Below the pieces are notes generated by a model. That model made no database searches. It was not told the origin of the DNA and was given only the letters and a program-made list of their open reading frames with translations. A DNA stretch of 64,000 bases from an uncultured Porphyromonadaceae bacterium (lineage in GTDB: Bacteria > Bacteroidota > Bacteroidia > Bacteroidales > Muribaculaceae), in NCBI GenBank assembly GCA_947643165.1, contig CANRVB010000006.1, positions 42,904-106,903 of the forward strand, written 5' to 3'. How positions within the stretch are numbered: position 1 is the first letter of the stretch; each line of letters opens with the position of its first letter. The translations under genes were made by a program, and so were the position numbers. Shown piece by piece: positions 44,684 to 54,010 of the stretch.

Positions 44684-46882
44684 TTACAGGTCGAAGCGCG
44701 ACGGGGAATCGTCGTGGCCTGTAATACGGCGGCGCAGACGGTCGATACGCCGCAGCATCGCACGGAGCTTGATCCACAACGGGGATGGAGCCACATCGAA
44801 ATCTGTAGCGAGCGACTCGGCCATGGTGGTAACCGAACTTTCCAGACCGAACTGTTCGGGGAATATGACCATGAGGTTCTGAGCGGCCAGATAGCGCTGC
44901 ATGAATTCGGCCATATCATCCATTTCAGGAGTAAAAGACACCGCAGCACGCCGCGAACTCACCATGACATACATATCATCGGTGGTCACTTTGCTGGCAA
45001 GCAGAATAAAGTCGTCGAATCTGTCGACAAGGCGGTACTCGCGGTTTATCTCAAATCGGTTGGCCAGAAGTACGGTCTCGACAGAACGTCGGGTATCGTC
45101 GAAGCAGCAGAATATGACTTTACATCCGAGCTGACGCGTCAAATTGGCTATTCCGCATACCCAACGTGCAAATCCCGTCTCGAACTGCGCTTTATCGGGC
45201 ACAGCCACAACAAGGCGTCGGATAGTGTTGACCGGGATGAAGCTGCGCACAATCACAACCATGCGATTGGTAGCCCGGAGCAGCTGGGTGAGCTTGTCGC
45301 CAAAAAAAGAATCGAGCACCTGGTTTCGCCGATGCAGTCCGATTACCACCTCGCTGATGTCGCGCTCCTCTATAGTGTTTATGACACCGGTTACAAAGTT
45401 AAGATCGTAGCGCTCGATTGGCGTTATAACCGTATCGACACTCGCTCCGAGGGTTTCAGCGGCATCAAGAGAGTTGCGTCCCACTGCACGTGAGGAGGCG
45501 CTATTGTCGCTACGCACATGGAGAGCGAACACCTTGCCGCGGCGTTTGCCTTCACCACGCATCATCAGGGCAAGATCGACAAGTTCGGGAGCGGTAAGTG
45601 GATTTGCTATAGGAATAAGCACATTCCCAGCCTTTGACGCAGGCTTATCGGTATCACCAGCTTGATCATCGGGATCCATGTTTGCCATGCCTATCTTGAG
45701 CTTGGCGGCCGCTCTGGCAGTGCCGAGCGAAGAAACCGTACATGTGACAAGAATCATGATGACCGTGCCATTGAGAATGGACTCCCCGAAGATACCCATA
45801 TTGAAACCTATCATCACCACAGCAAGAGCCACAGCCGTATGCGCGTTGCTGAGCTGGTAGATTACCGAACGGTCAATAGCACGGAGCTTAAGGGTCTTCT
45901 GGGTGAGCCATGCAGCGAGCCATTTGCTTCCCATAGCAGCCGCCGACATCACTGCGGCAACATAGATTGTAGTAAGATCGCCCGCCACCACTCGCACATT
46001 GATCAGCATGCCCACTCCAATGAGGAAGTAGGGAATAAAAATGGCATTTCCCACAAACTCAAGACGCCCCATGAGCGGTGAGCGGGCAGGAACAAACCGG
46101 TTGAGCAGTATACCGGCATAGAAAGCCCCGAATACGCTCTCCAGGCCGATAAGAAGCGCCAGCTCGGCACTCAAAAACACCATTGAGAGCACATAGATGA
46201 ACTGCAGGATGCTATCGCCGTAGCGTCGGAAGAACCAACGTGTGATGCGTGGATAAACGTAGGCGAGCAGGACGGAATAGAGTACCAATCCGCCAAGCAA
46301 CCTGAGAGTAGCCGAAATCTCGAATGCCCCACGCCTGTAGACCTCGGTCACCGCCGCCAGAACGATGAGAGATCCGAGCACGGTGAATATGGTTCCGGCA
46401 ATGGCTATGACCACAGGAGTGGCTTTTGTAAGCCCGAAACGTGAGACTATAGGATAGGCGATAAGGGTGTGTGCTGCAAGCATTGAAGCGAGCAACAGTG
46501 AGCTAAGAGGGGTGGTATGCAGGCACGTGACTGCCACAACCACCCCGATTATAAGCGGTACGAAGAATGTGAATAGGCCAAAGACCACACCTTTGCGCAG
46601 ATTCTTGCGCAAATTGAACATGTCGATCTCTATGCCTGCCAAAAACATGAGATAGAGTATACCTACCTGGCCGAAGATCTCAAAACTCATGTCGCGCGCA
46701 AGCCAGTTGAGCCCATACGGGCCAACTATCACGCCGGCGAGAATAAAGCCGATGACATGTGGAATCTTAAGACGTCCCAGCAGCATGGGCGCAAGGAGAA
46801 TGATCAGGAGCACCATCAGGAAGATGGGCACCGGATCGGTAACCCAGGGCCGGGCTGCATGAATGGCCAGCGAGAGTATCAC
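44684..46882 (-). CDS. Kef/CPA2-type cation:proton antiporter with C-terminal UspA-like domains
   Basis: 732 residues. Twelve or so transmembrane helices (about 17-390) with the CPA2 motifs Phe-Ile-Leu-Ala-Gly-Val-Ile-Val-Gly-Pro-Tyr-Gly and Phe-Leu-Ala-Gly-Ile-Glu-Ile-Asp. A cytosolic region (about 415-700) resembles two universal-stress-protein folds rather than a KTN/TrkA-N domain. It likely exchanges K+ or Na+ for protons at the inner membrane, gated by the Usp part. It starts 10 nt after the asd stop codon, in the same operon. Confidence 0.9.
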   Translation of the reverse strand: MILSLAIHAARPWVTDPVPIFLMVLLIILLAPMLLGRLKIPHVIGFILAGVIVGPYGLNWLARDMSFEIFGQVGILYLMFLAGIEIDMFNLRKNLRKGVVFGLFTFFVPLIIGVVVAVTCLHTTPLSSLLLASMLAAHTLIAYPIVSRFGLTKATPVVIAIAGTIFTVLGSLIVLAAVTEVYRRGAFEISATLRLLGGLVLYSVLLAYVYPRITRWFFRRYGDSILQFIYVLSMVFLSAELALLIGLESVFGAFYAGILLNRFVPARSPLMGRLEFVGNAIFIPYFLIGVGMLINVRVVAGDLTTIYVAAVMSAAAMGSKWLAAWLTQKTLKLRAIDRSVIYQLSNAHTAVALAVVMIGFNMGIFGESILNGTVIMILVTCTVSSLGTARAAAKLKIGMANMDPDDQAGDTDKPASKAGNVLIPIANPLTAPELVDLALMMRGEGKRRGKVFALHVRSDNSASSRAVGRNSLDAAETLGASVDTVITPIERYDLNFVTGVINTIEERDISEVVIGLHRRNQVLDSFFGDKLTQLLRATNRMVVIVRSFIPVNTIRRLVVAVPDKAQFETGFARWVCGIANLTRQLGCKVIFCCFDDTRRSVETVLLANRFEINREYRLVDRFDDFILLASKVTTDDMYVMVSSRRAAVSFTPEMDDMAEFMQRYLAAQNLMVIFPEQFGLESSVTTMAESLATDFDVAPSPLWIKLRAMLRRIDRLRRRITGHDDSPSRFDL

Positions 46883-46892
46883 TATCTACTCT

Positions 46893-47915
46893 TTACTTGC
46901 CGAAGCGCTTGCCGTGAGCAATCATATACTGCGCAATCTGGACGGCATTGAGAGCGGCCCCCTTCTTGATCTGGTCGCCGACAACCCACATCGACAGTCC
47001 ACAGTCGTTGGTGATATCCTTGCGGAGACGTCCTACATAAACGGGATCCTGATCGGCAGAGAAGAGCGGCATAGGATATTCCTTTGCAGCAGGATTGTCG
47101 ATCATCACCACACCCTCGGCTGATTCGAGAGCCTTGCGAGCATCGGCCACGCTGACGGGCTGTTCGGTCTCGATCCACAGGGCCTCGCTATGCGCGCGGA
47201 CTACGGGAACGCGAACGCAGGTAGCGCTGACCTGAATGTCGGGCGAGTGCATGATCTTCTTGGTCTCGTTGTACATCTTCATCTCCTCCTTGGTGTAGTC
47301 GTTGTCGAGGAAAACGTCGATATGAGGTATGACATTGTAAGCAAGCTGATATGCAAATTTCTCGACGGTAGGCTCCACACCACGGTCGATCTGCATATAC
47401 TGTGTACGCAGCTCGTCCATAGCGGCCGCACCTGCGCCGCTGGCGGCCTGGTATGTGGCCACATGCACACGACGGATAGGCGATATGTCGTTGATTGGCT
47501 TAAGGGCAACCACCATCAGTATAGTGGTGCAGTTGGGATTGGCGATGATGTTGCGCGGGGTATTGAACGCGTCATCACCATTGACTTCGGGAACAACCAG
47601 AGGCACATCGTCGTCCATACGGAATGCGCTGCTGTTGTCAATCATTATGGCACCACCCGAGGTGATGGTCTCGGCAAATTCCTTGCTAGTGGAAGCACCG
47701 GCCGAGGCAAACACTATATCGACATCCTTAAAATCGTCGGCATTGTGGGTAAGCTCTTTGACAGTAATCTCCCGGCCACGGAAATTGTAAGTGCGTCCGG
47801 CGCTGCGTTTAGAGCCGAAAAGCAGAAGTTCATCCATGGGAAAATTCTGTTGGTCGAGCACACGGAGAAATTCCTGGCCCACGGCGCCGCTGGCGCCCAC
47901 AATGGCTACTTTCAT
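46893..47915 (-). CDS. asd: Aspartate-semialdehyde dehydrogenase
   Basis: 340 residues from the ATG at 47915. Makes aspartate semialdehyde from aspartyl phosphate with NADPH for lysine, threonine, methionine and diaminopimelate synthesis. NADP-binding Gly-Ala-Ser-Gly-Ala-Val-Gly (7-13), nucleophile Cys129 (Asn-Pro-Asn-Cys-Thr-Thr), catalytic His242 (Arg-Ala-His-Ser-Glu). The frame extends 39 codons upstream, but a TAATTTTG -7 box (47982-47989, complement) inside that extension fixes the shorter start. First gene of the asd-antiporter operon. Confidence 0.97.
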   Translation of the reverse strand: MKVAIVGASGAVGQEFLRVLDQQNFPMDELLLFGSKRSAGRTYNFRGREITVKELTHNADDFKDVDIVFASAGASTSKEFAETITSGGAIMIDNSSAFRMDDDVPLVVPEVNGDDAFNTPRNIIANPNCTTILMVVALKPINDISPIRRVHVATYQAASGAGAAAMDELRTQYMQIDRGVEPTVEKFAYQLAYNVIPHIDVFLDNDYTKEEMKMYNETKKIMHSPDIQVSATCVRVPVVRAHSEALWIETEQPVSVADARKALESAEGVVMIDNPAAKEYPMPLFSADQDPVYVGRLRKDITNDCGLSMWVVGDQIKKGAALNAVQIAQYMIAHGKRFGK

Positions 47916-47981
47916 ATCGATACAGATAATGTATATGTTACTTGATCTATTGATAAACGATAAATAAATACTATCGCGGCG

Positions 47982-48064
47982 CAAAATTACAAAAAATCCC
48001 TCACTTGACATACATGAGCCAAAGCAAGACAATCAAAGTTATTGACAAATATTTTGTAATTTTG
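47982..48064. promoter_or_regulatory. Divergent -7 boxes for asd (-) and the MFS gene (+)
   Basis: Complement of 47982-47989 is TAATTTTG (asd); 48057-48064 is TAATTTTG (MFS). The MFS ATG at 48089 is only 24 nt after its box. Confidence 0.55.
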
Positions 48065-48088
48065 CGCGCCAGAACAATCATTCACTCC

Positions 48089-49303
48089 ATGACACAAGCA
48101 TCAACAACAGCGTCGCCCGCTAAAGAGCGTCTATGGAACAGAGAGTATCTGAAGGTAATGTGCAGTAATTTTCTGCTGTTTTTCGCATTCTACCTGCTGA
48201 CCCCACTGCTACCCTTATATCTTAACGACCAGTTTCAGACCGACAAGAGCACCATAGGTATAGTGCTGTCGGGCTATGTAGTGGCCACTTTGCTTATCCG
48301 CCCCATAAGCGGATTTATTGTCGACAGTTTCAACCGCAAGAAAGTGCTGACAATCTGCTTTTTCGTATTTTTCATACTGTTTGCAGGCTATGCCGGCGCA
48401 GGAACGCTTCTCATGTTTGCCATAGTGCGAACCATGCACGGAATACCGTTCGGAGCCACCACAGTCGCCAACTCTACTGTGGCAATAGATGTACTCCCCT
48501 CCTCGCGCCGCAACGAAGGCATAGGGTTTTATGGACTGAGCAACAATCTGGCCATGGCCGTAGCACCGTCGGCAGGCATATATCTGTATAATGCGACCAA
48601 TAACTTCACACTGCTGTTCTGGATATCGTTCGCACTCGCCTTCATCGGTTTTTTCTGCACCACTCAGGTAAAGATTCCCGCACGCGAGCTGATAGCCAAC
48701 AAACCGAAGTTTTCGCTGGATCATTTTTTTCTTGGAAAAGCATGGCTTCTTGCAGTCAACATTCTTTTCTTCGGCTTGTGTTGGGGCGTAATGAGCAACT
48801 ACGTGGCCATATACGGACGTGAACAGCTCGGCATAACCGACGGTACCGGCATATTCTTCATGCTTCTGTCGGCAGGTCTGTTCTGCTCAAGGCTCTATGG
48901 GTCGAAGGCATTGCGTGCCGGACGGCTGACCCAAAATTGTCTGCGCGGCGTTATACTTTCGACTATAGGCTACACATTATTTGCCATGGCTCTGAATGAG
49001 TGGACCTACTATCTGTCGGCACTTATGATAGGACTCGGCAACGGCCAGATGTATCCGGCATTTCTGAACATGTTCATACATGTGGCCCGTCACGACCAAC
49101 GCGGCACAGCAAACAGCTCAATACTCGTAAGTTGGGATCTTGGCATGGGCCTTGGCATACTGTTGGGCGGATTCATAGCCGACTATGTGAGCTATTCCGC
49201 GGCATTCTGGGTCACGGCATTAATGCAGCTGTCGGGAGCAATGCTGTTTGTATGTGCCACCCGCCGGTTCTATCTTGCCCGCAAACGTCCGGAAGAGGAT
49301 TAA
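48089..49303 (+). CDS. MFS transporter
   Basis: 404 residues with 12 predicted transmembrane helices. The MFS loop 2-3 signature is Gly-Phe-Ile-Val-Asp-Ser-Phe-Asn-Arg-Lys (about residues 75-84). The start at 48089 is chosen because the -7 box at 48057-48064 lies just before it; the upstream in-frame start at 48005 is not transcribed from that promoter. It resembles small-solute or drug exporters (DHA/YbfB-like); substrate unknown. Its stop overlaps the convergent macro-like gene's stop by four bases. Confidence 0.92.
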   Translation: MTQASTTASPAKERLWNREYLKVMCSNFLLFFAFYLLTPLLPLYLNDQFQTDKSTIGIVLSGYVVATLLIRPISGFIVDSFNRKKVLTICFFVFFILFAGYAGAGTLLMFAIVRTMHGIPFGATTVANSTVAIDVLPSSRRNEGIGFYGLSNNLAMAVAPSAGIYLYNATNNFTLLFWISFALAFIGFFCTTQVKIPARELIANKPKFSLDHFFLGKAWLLAVNILFFGLCWGVMSNYVAIYGREQLGITDGTGIFFMLLSAGLFCSRLYGSKALRAGRLTQNCLRGVILSTIGYTLFAMALNEWTYYLSALMIGLGNGQMYPAFLNMFIHVARHDQRGTANSSILVSWDLGMGLGILLGGFIADYVSYSAAFWVTALMQLSGAMLFVCATRRFYLARKRPEED

Positions 49304-49716
49304 TCGTGAACAGGTCGGCCATCACGACGCCTCTCGCGCTCTATGAGACGGACAAACGATTCGGGGAGATGTACATTGTATAGATCGTATGCACGATCAA
49401 ACAAAGGAGCCATCTGCTCATCGGTCTTTCCCGCGATACCACAACCTATGCGTGTCACATAGAATGTATTCTGATCCCACTCACGGGCCAGGTCAATGAA
49501 CTCATCGACATAAGGCTTGATGGTTTCCGGCCCACCCTGCATTGTCGGTATAGCATAGCTCTGCCCTTGGATGCCTACACCTTGCCCCATAATGGCCCCA
49601 AAACGGCGCAGTGCTGTCAGAGCGGCACCGCCACGGTGTGCTCCGGCAAGATTACTGCCGAACACAAAAATGTCGTCAGGACCCAGCTCAGTTATATTAT
49701 CAGGAGTATAATTCAC
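49300..49716 (-). CDS. Macro-domain-like protein (A1S_2505 phage non-structural protein family)
   Basis: 138 residues. Asp-Asp-Ile-Phe-Val-Phe-Gly-Ser-Asn-Leu-Ala-Gly-Ala-His-Arg-Gly-Gly-Ala-Ala near the start and Phe-Tyr-Val-Thr-Arg-Ile-Gly-Cys-Gly-Ile-Ala-Gly match the A1S_2505-type family, whose fold resembles ADP-ribose-binding macro domains. Found in phages and chromosomes. It sits 14 nt after the RelA/SpoT-like gene, so it is probably co-transcribed; a nucleotide-binding role next to a (p)ppGpp enzyme is attractive but unproven. Confidence 0.8.
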   Translation of the reverse strand: MNYTPDNITELGPDDIFVFGSNLAGAHRGGAALTALRRFGAIMGQGVGIQGQSYAIPTMQGGPETIKPYVDEFIDLAREWDQNTFYVTRIGCGIAGKTDEQMAPLFDRAYDLYNVHLPESFVRLIERERRRDGRPVHD

Positions 49717-49730
49717 AGGAACTTAGATTA

Positions 49731-51617
49731 TTACAGTTCGGATCGGCCAAGTATTTTCACCTCATCCACACCCTTGATTTTAGAAATATGTTTGACGATA
49801 GTCTGCAGTTCCTGATAGTCGTGCACACCAAAGCTCAAGGTTATCGTAGAGATTGAGTCAACGGTCTGTGTATTAACGCTAGTTATGGACAGATTGAGAT
49901 GGTTGGATATGCCATCAACAAGATCAACAAACAGATGGTAACGGTCAACGGCCTTGATTATTATAGTGACAGGATAGAGTGTCACACCGTCAGATTTGTA
50001 ATCAACCGACACTATATCATCGCCCAGCTGAGAAGCAAGCCTTATGGCTTCCTTACAGTCTCGCTTGTGAATCGTTATGCTTCCGTCGGAATTCCTGAAT
50101 CCTATGACTTCCTCACCAGGAATAGGTCCGCATATATCACAACGATTGTAAAGTGGCTTGGGCAACGACTCAAGATAGTGGGTTATGGCATTCCGAGCCT
50201 TGTAGCTTACGGCTGCATCGAGCCAATCTTGTTGCGGGAAACATAGCGGATCAGTGAATATCTCAACCACATCGCCTCGACGCAGAGGCGCTTTTATCGA
50301 GCTCAGGAAACCATTGACACGCGCGTATTTGGCTTTTTCACCAAGATCGTGACGTACCTCATATGCAAAGTCGATGACGGTAGACCGCTGGGGCAGTACG
50401 ACCGGCATGCCTTTTGGAGTGAAGGTCATGATATCGTCGTTGTAGAACGACATAGCCACGCGTTCAATGAAGTTGGCGCCATCGCTACCATTGTCGGCTA
50501 TATCGCGCAAAACACCGCGGAATCGTTCAATCCACCGATGTATGCCATCGTGAGAGTTGTCCTCGGCGATACAACCCAGGCGCGAGGCTCTTATCATTCT
50601 ACGCGAGCTTATATGCACTTCCTGCCAACGTCCGAAGTCGGCCAACAGCTTGACATGGTAGCTCTGGTATCCGTTTTCCTTGGGAGAATCAATATAATTG
50701 GTTATGCCTCCGGGTTTCTCCTTGAACCGGTCGGTAAGCACGCTGTATATTTTCAGAGCCATATCCTTTTCCGACATTCCATCGGGAGTGTCATAGATGA
50801 TCTCTGTGAAGTGACGGTATTTCAGATGATTGAAATCATCGCCATACTTGCGCATTTTGCGCCACACGCTGTAAGGCTTGCGGTATTCAATGTAGACTGT
50901 CACATTGATTCCGGCTGCCGCAAGGGTTCCCTTGATCTCATAACAGAATGTCTGCAGACGCTCCTGCTGTATATGATAGTCGCTATCTATCATCGACACC
51001 AGCTTCTCATATTCGTATGGACACCGGAAACGGAAACTTAGATTCTCGAGTTCGGTCTTGACATGATAAAGACCGAGTCGGTTAGCCAAAGGAGCATAGA
51101 AATAATCGGTTTCACCCGCAATCTTCATCTGCTTGTCGGGACGCATGGATGACAAAGTGCGCATATTGTGCAGACGGTCGGCCAGCTTGACAAGCAGTGC
51201 CCTTATGTCATACTGTACGGATCCGAGCATCTGCTTGAAGTTGTCGAGTTGCTTCGACATCTCGTATCTTTCTTTCTTCTGCTTGGTTACCGCCCCGACA
51301 AGAAATGCGACATCATCGCCAAACATATCGCGGATCTCGGTGATAGTATGTGGCGTATCCTCGACCACGTCATGAAGGAATGCGGCAATAACCGGGTTGA
51401 CATCAAGCATGAGTTCCTCGGCCGCAATAGTCGCTACCGCTATGGGATGGAGTATGTAAGGCTCCCCTGTCTTGCGACGCTGGGTTGCATGCGCCTCTCG
51501 GGCTAACTCGAAAGCACGGCGCAATCTGTCCATATCCTCAGCGGAAACTCTTGATGACATGACGTCCATGACATGTCCGGCTCTCTGATCTATCAACTTA
51601 TCATAATTCTGCTCCAT
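49731..51617 (-). CDS. RelA/SpoT homologue with intact hydrolase and divergent synthetase domain
   Basis: 628 residues from the Met at 51617. The HD hydrolase domain (about 20-190) is complete: His57, His82-Asp83 and Asp147 in Lys-Leu-Ala-Asp-Arg-Leu-His-Asn-Met-Arg-Thr. The synthetase-like domain (about 240-355) keeps Asn-Gly-Tyr-Gln-Ser-Tyr-His. But the usual Tyr-Asp-Leu-x-Ala-x-Arg catalytic segment reads Leu-Lys-Tyr-Arg-His-Phe-Thr-Glu-Ile-Ile (265-274), and the Gly-Arg-x-Lys-His loop is Glu-Tyr-Arg-Lys-Pro. TGS (about 395-455) and ACT (about 555-628) follow. It is probably a (p)ppGpp hydrolase with little or no synthesis. Upstream Met at 51653 lies inside the -7 box and is rejected. Confidence 0.9.
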   Translation of the reverse strand: MEQNYDKLIDQRAGHVMDVMSSRVSAEDMDRLRRAFELAREAHATQRRKTGEPYILHPIAVATIAAEELMLDVNPVIAAFLHDVVEDTPHTITEIRDMFGDDVAFLVGAVTKQKKERYEMSKQLDNFKQMLGSVQYDIRALLVKLADRLHNMRTLSSMRPDKQMKIAGETDYFYAPLANRLGLYHVKTELENLSFRFRCPYEYEKLVSMIDSDYHIQQERLQTFCYEIKGTLAAAGINVTVYIEYRKPYSVWRKMRKYGDDFNHLKYRHFTEIIYDTPDGMSEKDMALKIYSVLTDRFKEKPGGITNYIDSPKENGYQSYHVKLLADFGRWQEVHISSRRMIRASRLGCIAEDNSHDGIHRWIERFRGVLRDIADNGSDGANFIERVAMSFYNDDIMTFTPKGMPVVLPQRSTVIDFAYEVRHDLGEKAKYARVNGFLSSIKAPLRRGDVVEIFTDPLCFPQQDWLDAAVSYKARNAITHYLESLPKPLYNRCDICGPIPGEEVIGFRNSDGSITIHKRDCKEAIRLASQLGDDIVSVDYKSDGVTLYPVTIIIKAVDRYHLFVDLVDGISNHLNLSITSVNTQTVDSISTITLSFGVHDYQELQTIVKHISKIKGVDEVKILGRSEL

Positions 51618-51650
51618 AGCGACAACCCGAGTTATAGAAACGGGTAACCG

Positions 51651-51680
51651 CAAAGTTACAACATTAATGCACTTTTCAAA
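51651..51680 (-). promoter_or_regulatory. Promoter TTTG-N18-TAACTTTG of the RelA/SpoT-like gene
   Basis: Complements of 51677-51680 (TTTG) and 51651-51658 (TAACTTTG), spacing 18 nt, 33 nt before the ATG at 51617. It fixes the start codon choice. Confidence 0.65.
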
Positions 51681-51749
51681 TACAAACCGTTGGAAAATTT
51701 GTGGACAGCTCCAAATTTAACAATATACGGGCTATTCAGACAAAATGCT

Positions 51750-51757
51750 TAATTTTG
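51750..51757 (+). promoter_or_regulatory. -7 box TAATTTTG of the TSCPD gene
   Basis: Perfect TAnnTTTG match, 28 nt before the ATG at 51786. Confidence 0.5.
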
Positions 51758-51785
51758 CAACGAAATCTGAAAAACCGGAATAATC

Positions 51786-52040
51786 ATGAAATATACATAT
51801 CAGACAGAAGGTACGTGCTCACGCCAGATACAGATCGAGGAAGAGAACGGAATCGTACAGAATGTTGCATTTACCGGAGGTTGTCACGGCAATCTGCAAG
51901 GCATAGGCGCACTCGTAGCCGGGATGAAGATAGATGATGTGATAGACCGTCTGAAAGGAATACGTTGCGGCTCAAAAGCTACATCTTGTCCGGATCAGCT
52001 TGCAAAAGCTCTTGCCAGCATAGCTGAACGTAAAGCCTGA
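51786..52040 (+). CDS. TSCPD domain-containing protein (TIGR03905 type)
   Basis: 84 residues with Gly-Gly-Cys-His-Gly-Asn-Leu-Gln-Gly (30-38), Arg-Cys-Gly-Ser-Lys-Ala-Thr-Ser-Cys-Pro-Asp-Gln-Leu-Ala (60-73) and Cys11, the conserved Cys pattern of the family. The domain also occurs at the C-terminus of some ribonucleotide reductases and may bind metal. Function unknown; cytosolic. It ends 2 nt from the convergent Fur-family gene. Confidence 0.92.
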   Translation: MKYTYQTEGTCSRQIQIEEENGIVQNVAFTGGCHGNLQGIGALVAGMKIDDVIDRLKGIRCGSKATSCPDQLAKALASIAERKA

Positions 52041-52042
52041 TA

Positions 52043-52465
52043 TCAGACTTTTTTGTTACAGGAAGGGCATACACCCTTGAGCATATAGTTGACTGCTCCA
52101 ACCGAAAAGCCTTCAGGCAAATCGACTACCGGAACTGGGATCTGGTCGAAGCAATAAACACTGTGACACACATCGCAGTAAAAGTGTACGTGCATGTCAT
52201 CGACCGAACAATGATCCTCACCATGACATACCTCATATTTGACAATTCCCCTGCCATCCTCAACAGAATGGACAAGATGATGGCTAAGGAGCAATGTGAG
52301 TACCCTAAAAATACTAGACTTGTCGAGGGTCTCTATACGCGTCTCAAGATCGGTAAGACTCATCAATCCACCGCAGGCTTCAAGTTCGCGAAGCACCATG
52401 ATACGGTTTGATGTAGGCCTGATGCCGGCCCTGACCAATAATTCTTCAGCCTGACTACTGCTCAT
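52043..52465 (-). CDS. Fur-family transcriptional regulator
   Basis: 140 residues: winged-helix domain (about 1-80, Ile-Arg-Pro-Thr-Ser-Asn-Arg, Lys-Ser-Ser-Ile-Phe-Arg-Val-Leu) and a C-terminal dimerisation domain with structural zinc Cys97, Cys100, Cys133 and Cys136. His-rich Asp-Met-His-Val-His-Phe-Tyr-Cys forms part of the sensing site, as in Zur or Fur. Divergent from the Cu/Zn efflux permease, so zinc is a plausible effector (inference). Confidence 0.93.
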   Translation of the reverse strand: MSSSQAEELLVRAGIRPTSNRIMVLRELEACGGLMSLTDLETRIETLDKSSIFRVLTLLLSHHLVHSVEDGRGIVKYEVCHGEDHCSVDDMHVHFYCDVCHSVYCFDQIPVPVVDLPEGFSVGAVNYMLKGVCPSCNKKV

Positions 52466-52548
52466 TGCTAAATCAATTTAGGATTAGTTCGGTACGCAAA
52501 AGTAAGCAAAAAAGCGCTAACAAACATGCTTATGCGCGCCAAAGAGCC

Positions 52549-52565
52549 AACTTTGCCACAAAGTT
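52549..52565. promoter_or_regulatory. Perfect 7-3-7 palindrome AACTTTG-CCA-CAAAGTT
   Basis: Lies in the 154-bp region between the Fur-family gene and the permease, 16 nt upstream of the permease -7 box TACCTTTG (52581-52588). A minus-strand -7 box TACTTTTG (complement of 52497-52504) serves the Fur-family gene. Its place and symmetry suit a dimeric repressor operator. Confidence 0.6.
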
Positions 52566-52619
52566 GCAAAAATTAGTGACTACCTTTGCTATACGAAAAA
52601 AAACAAAATCATATAAGCA

Positions 52620-53843
52620 ATGACAAAAGAACTTTTGGACTCGCTATTGTTCATGCTCAACGAGATGTCGCCGTACATACTCCTGGGCTTCCTTATAGCA
52701 GGCGTGATGCACGCTTTCATACCACAGAGGACATTTGCCCGCCATCTGTCAGGCACAGGCTGGAAATCTGTTGTAAAGTCGGCTCTGATCGGAATACCTC
52801 TGCCGCTATGCTCATGTGGAGTTCTACCTACGGCCGTGGCCATGCGTCGGAACGGCGCTTCCCGGGCTGCATCTACATCATTCCTCATAGCGACACCCCA
52901 GACCGGAGTTGACAGCATTGCCGCCACATGGTCGCTTCTGGGACCGGCATTTGCCGTGATACGCCCTGTGGCAGCATTGTCTACAGCTCTTCTCGGAGGT
53001 GCCGGCGTAGGCAAATATGAGTCACGCAAACCGGAGATAACATACTATGAAGAGGTAGAGGAAGCCCCACATCAGTCGTTCGGGCAGAAAGTCGTAAGCG
53101 CACTACGCTACGGATTTGTAGATCTTGTGAGCAGTATAGGCGGCTGGCTCGTAATAGGCCTTATAATAGCTGCACTGATAACGGTATACGTACCGTCCGA
53201 TTTCTTCTCTATTCTCGGACGCACGCCTATTCTGTCGATGATAGCAGTGCTGATCATAGCGATTCCGATGTATGTATGCGCCACAGGATCAATACCCATA
53301 GCCATGTCGCTGATACTCAAAGGTCTGTCGCCAGGAACAGCTCTTGTTCTCCTCATGGCCGGACCGGCAGCCAATTTCGCATCTTTTGCGCTGATTTCAA
53401 GAGAGATGGGCCGTAAACCTGCTATTATATATCTGGCGTCGATAGTTATCGGATCAATAGCCTTCGGCCTGGCAATTGACTATCTGTTGCCGTCCTCATG
53501 GTTCGATCTGGCAAATATACATCCGGAAGGCACTCACTGCCAGCATTTCAGCCTGTTCCCGAGCATCTGCTCCGCTATACTTGCAGCTCTGCTGATCTAT
53601 GCTCTGATAAGAAGATTCAACCACAAACATATAATAACCACCAATATGACTAAAGTATACACAATCAAGGGTATGAACTGCCCTCACTGCCAGGCGGCTG
53701 TAGCAAAAAGCATAAGCAGTGTCAATGGAGTGACACAGGTCGACGTCAATCTATCCGGAGGAAAGGCCACAGTTGAGGGCGACCACAATCCCAAGGAACT
53801 GATAGAAGCTGTACGGAAAGCAGGTTTCGACGCAGCCGAATAA
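52620..53843 (+). CDS. SO_0444-family Cu/Zn efflux permease with C-terminal HMA domain
   Basis: 407 residues. Permease domain (about 10-335) of eight or so helices with Pro-Leu-Pro-Leu-Cys-Ser-Cys-Gly-Val-Leu-Pro (about 59-69) and Pro-Met-Tyr-Val-Cys-Ala-Thr-Gly-Ser, both typical of the family. A His-rich segment lies near 300-330, and a heavy-metal-associated domain (about 343-407) carries Gly-Met-Asn-Cys-Pro-His-Cys. It exports copper or zinc across the inner membrane, the HMA domain collecting the metal. Divergent Fur-type regulator and the palindrome between them suggest metal control. Ends in a 15-bp hairpin terminator. Confidence 0.92.
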   Translation: MTKELLDSLLFMLNEMSPYILLGFLIAGVMHAFIPQRTFARHLSGTGWKSVVKSALIGIPLPLCSCGVLPTAVAMRRNGASRAASTSFLIATPQTGVDSIAATWSLLGPAFAVIRPVAALSTALLGGAGVGKYESRKPEITYYEEVEEAPHQSFGQKVVSALRYGFVDLVSSIGGWLVIGLIIAALITVYVPSDFFSILGRTPILSMIAVLIIAIPMYVCATGSIPIAMSLILKGLSPGTALVLLMAGPAANFASFALISREMGRKPAIIYLASIVIGSIAFGLAIDYLLPSSWFDLANIHPEGTHCQHFSLFPSICSAILAALLIYALIRRFNHKHIITTNMTKVYTIKGMNCPHCQAAVAKSISSVNGVTQVDVNLSGGKATVEGDHNPKELIEAVRKAGFDAAE

Positions 53844-53865
53844 ACCGACTTCACCATATACCTTG

Positions 53866-53898
53866 CCGGGGCGATGATCCATAGGATTGTTGCCCCGG
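53866..53898 (+). terminator. Hairpin terminator after the efflux permease
   Basis: CCGGGGCGATGATCC (53866-53880) pairs with GGATTGTTGCCCCGG (53884-53898) through three G-U pairs, loop ATA. Confidence 0.8.
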
Positions 53899-54010
53899 TC
53901 TGTTTCCCAATTATTGGTCAACTGCAAAACATTGTTGAAGATTGTCGCGTTAGCAATATGGTACACTTTAATTGTATCCACACGTTTCACAGATACTTTT
54001 CAACACATAC

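Noticed and set aside
47916..48088. Lysine riboswitch before asd or cobalamin riboswitch before the TonB receptor operon
   Set aside because: The leaders implied by the -7 boxes are far too short for either riboswitch.
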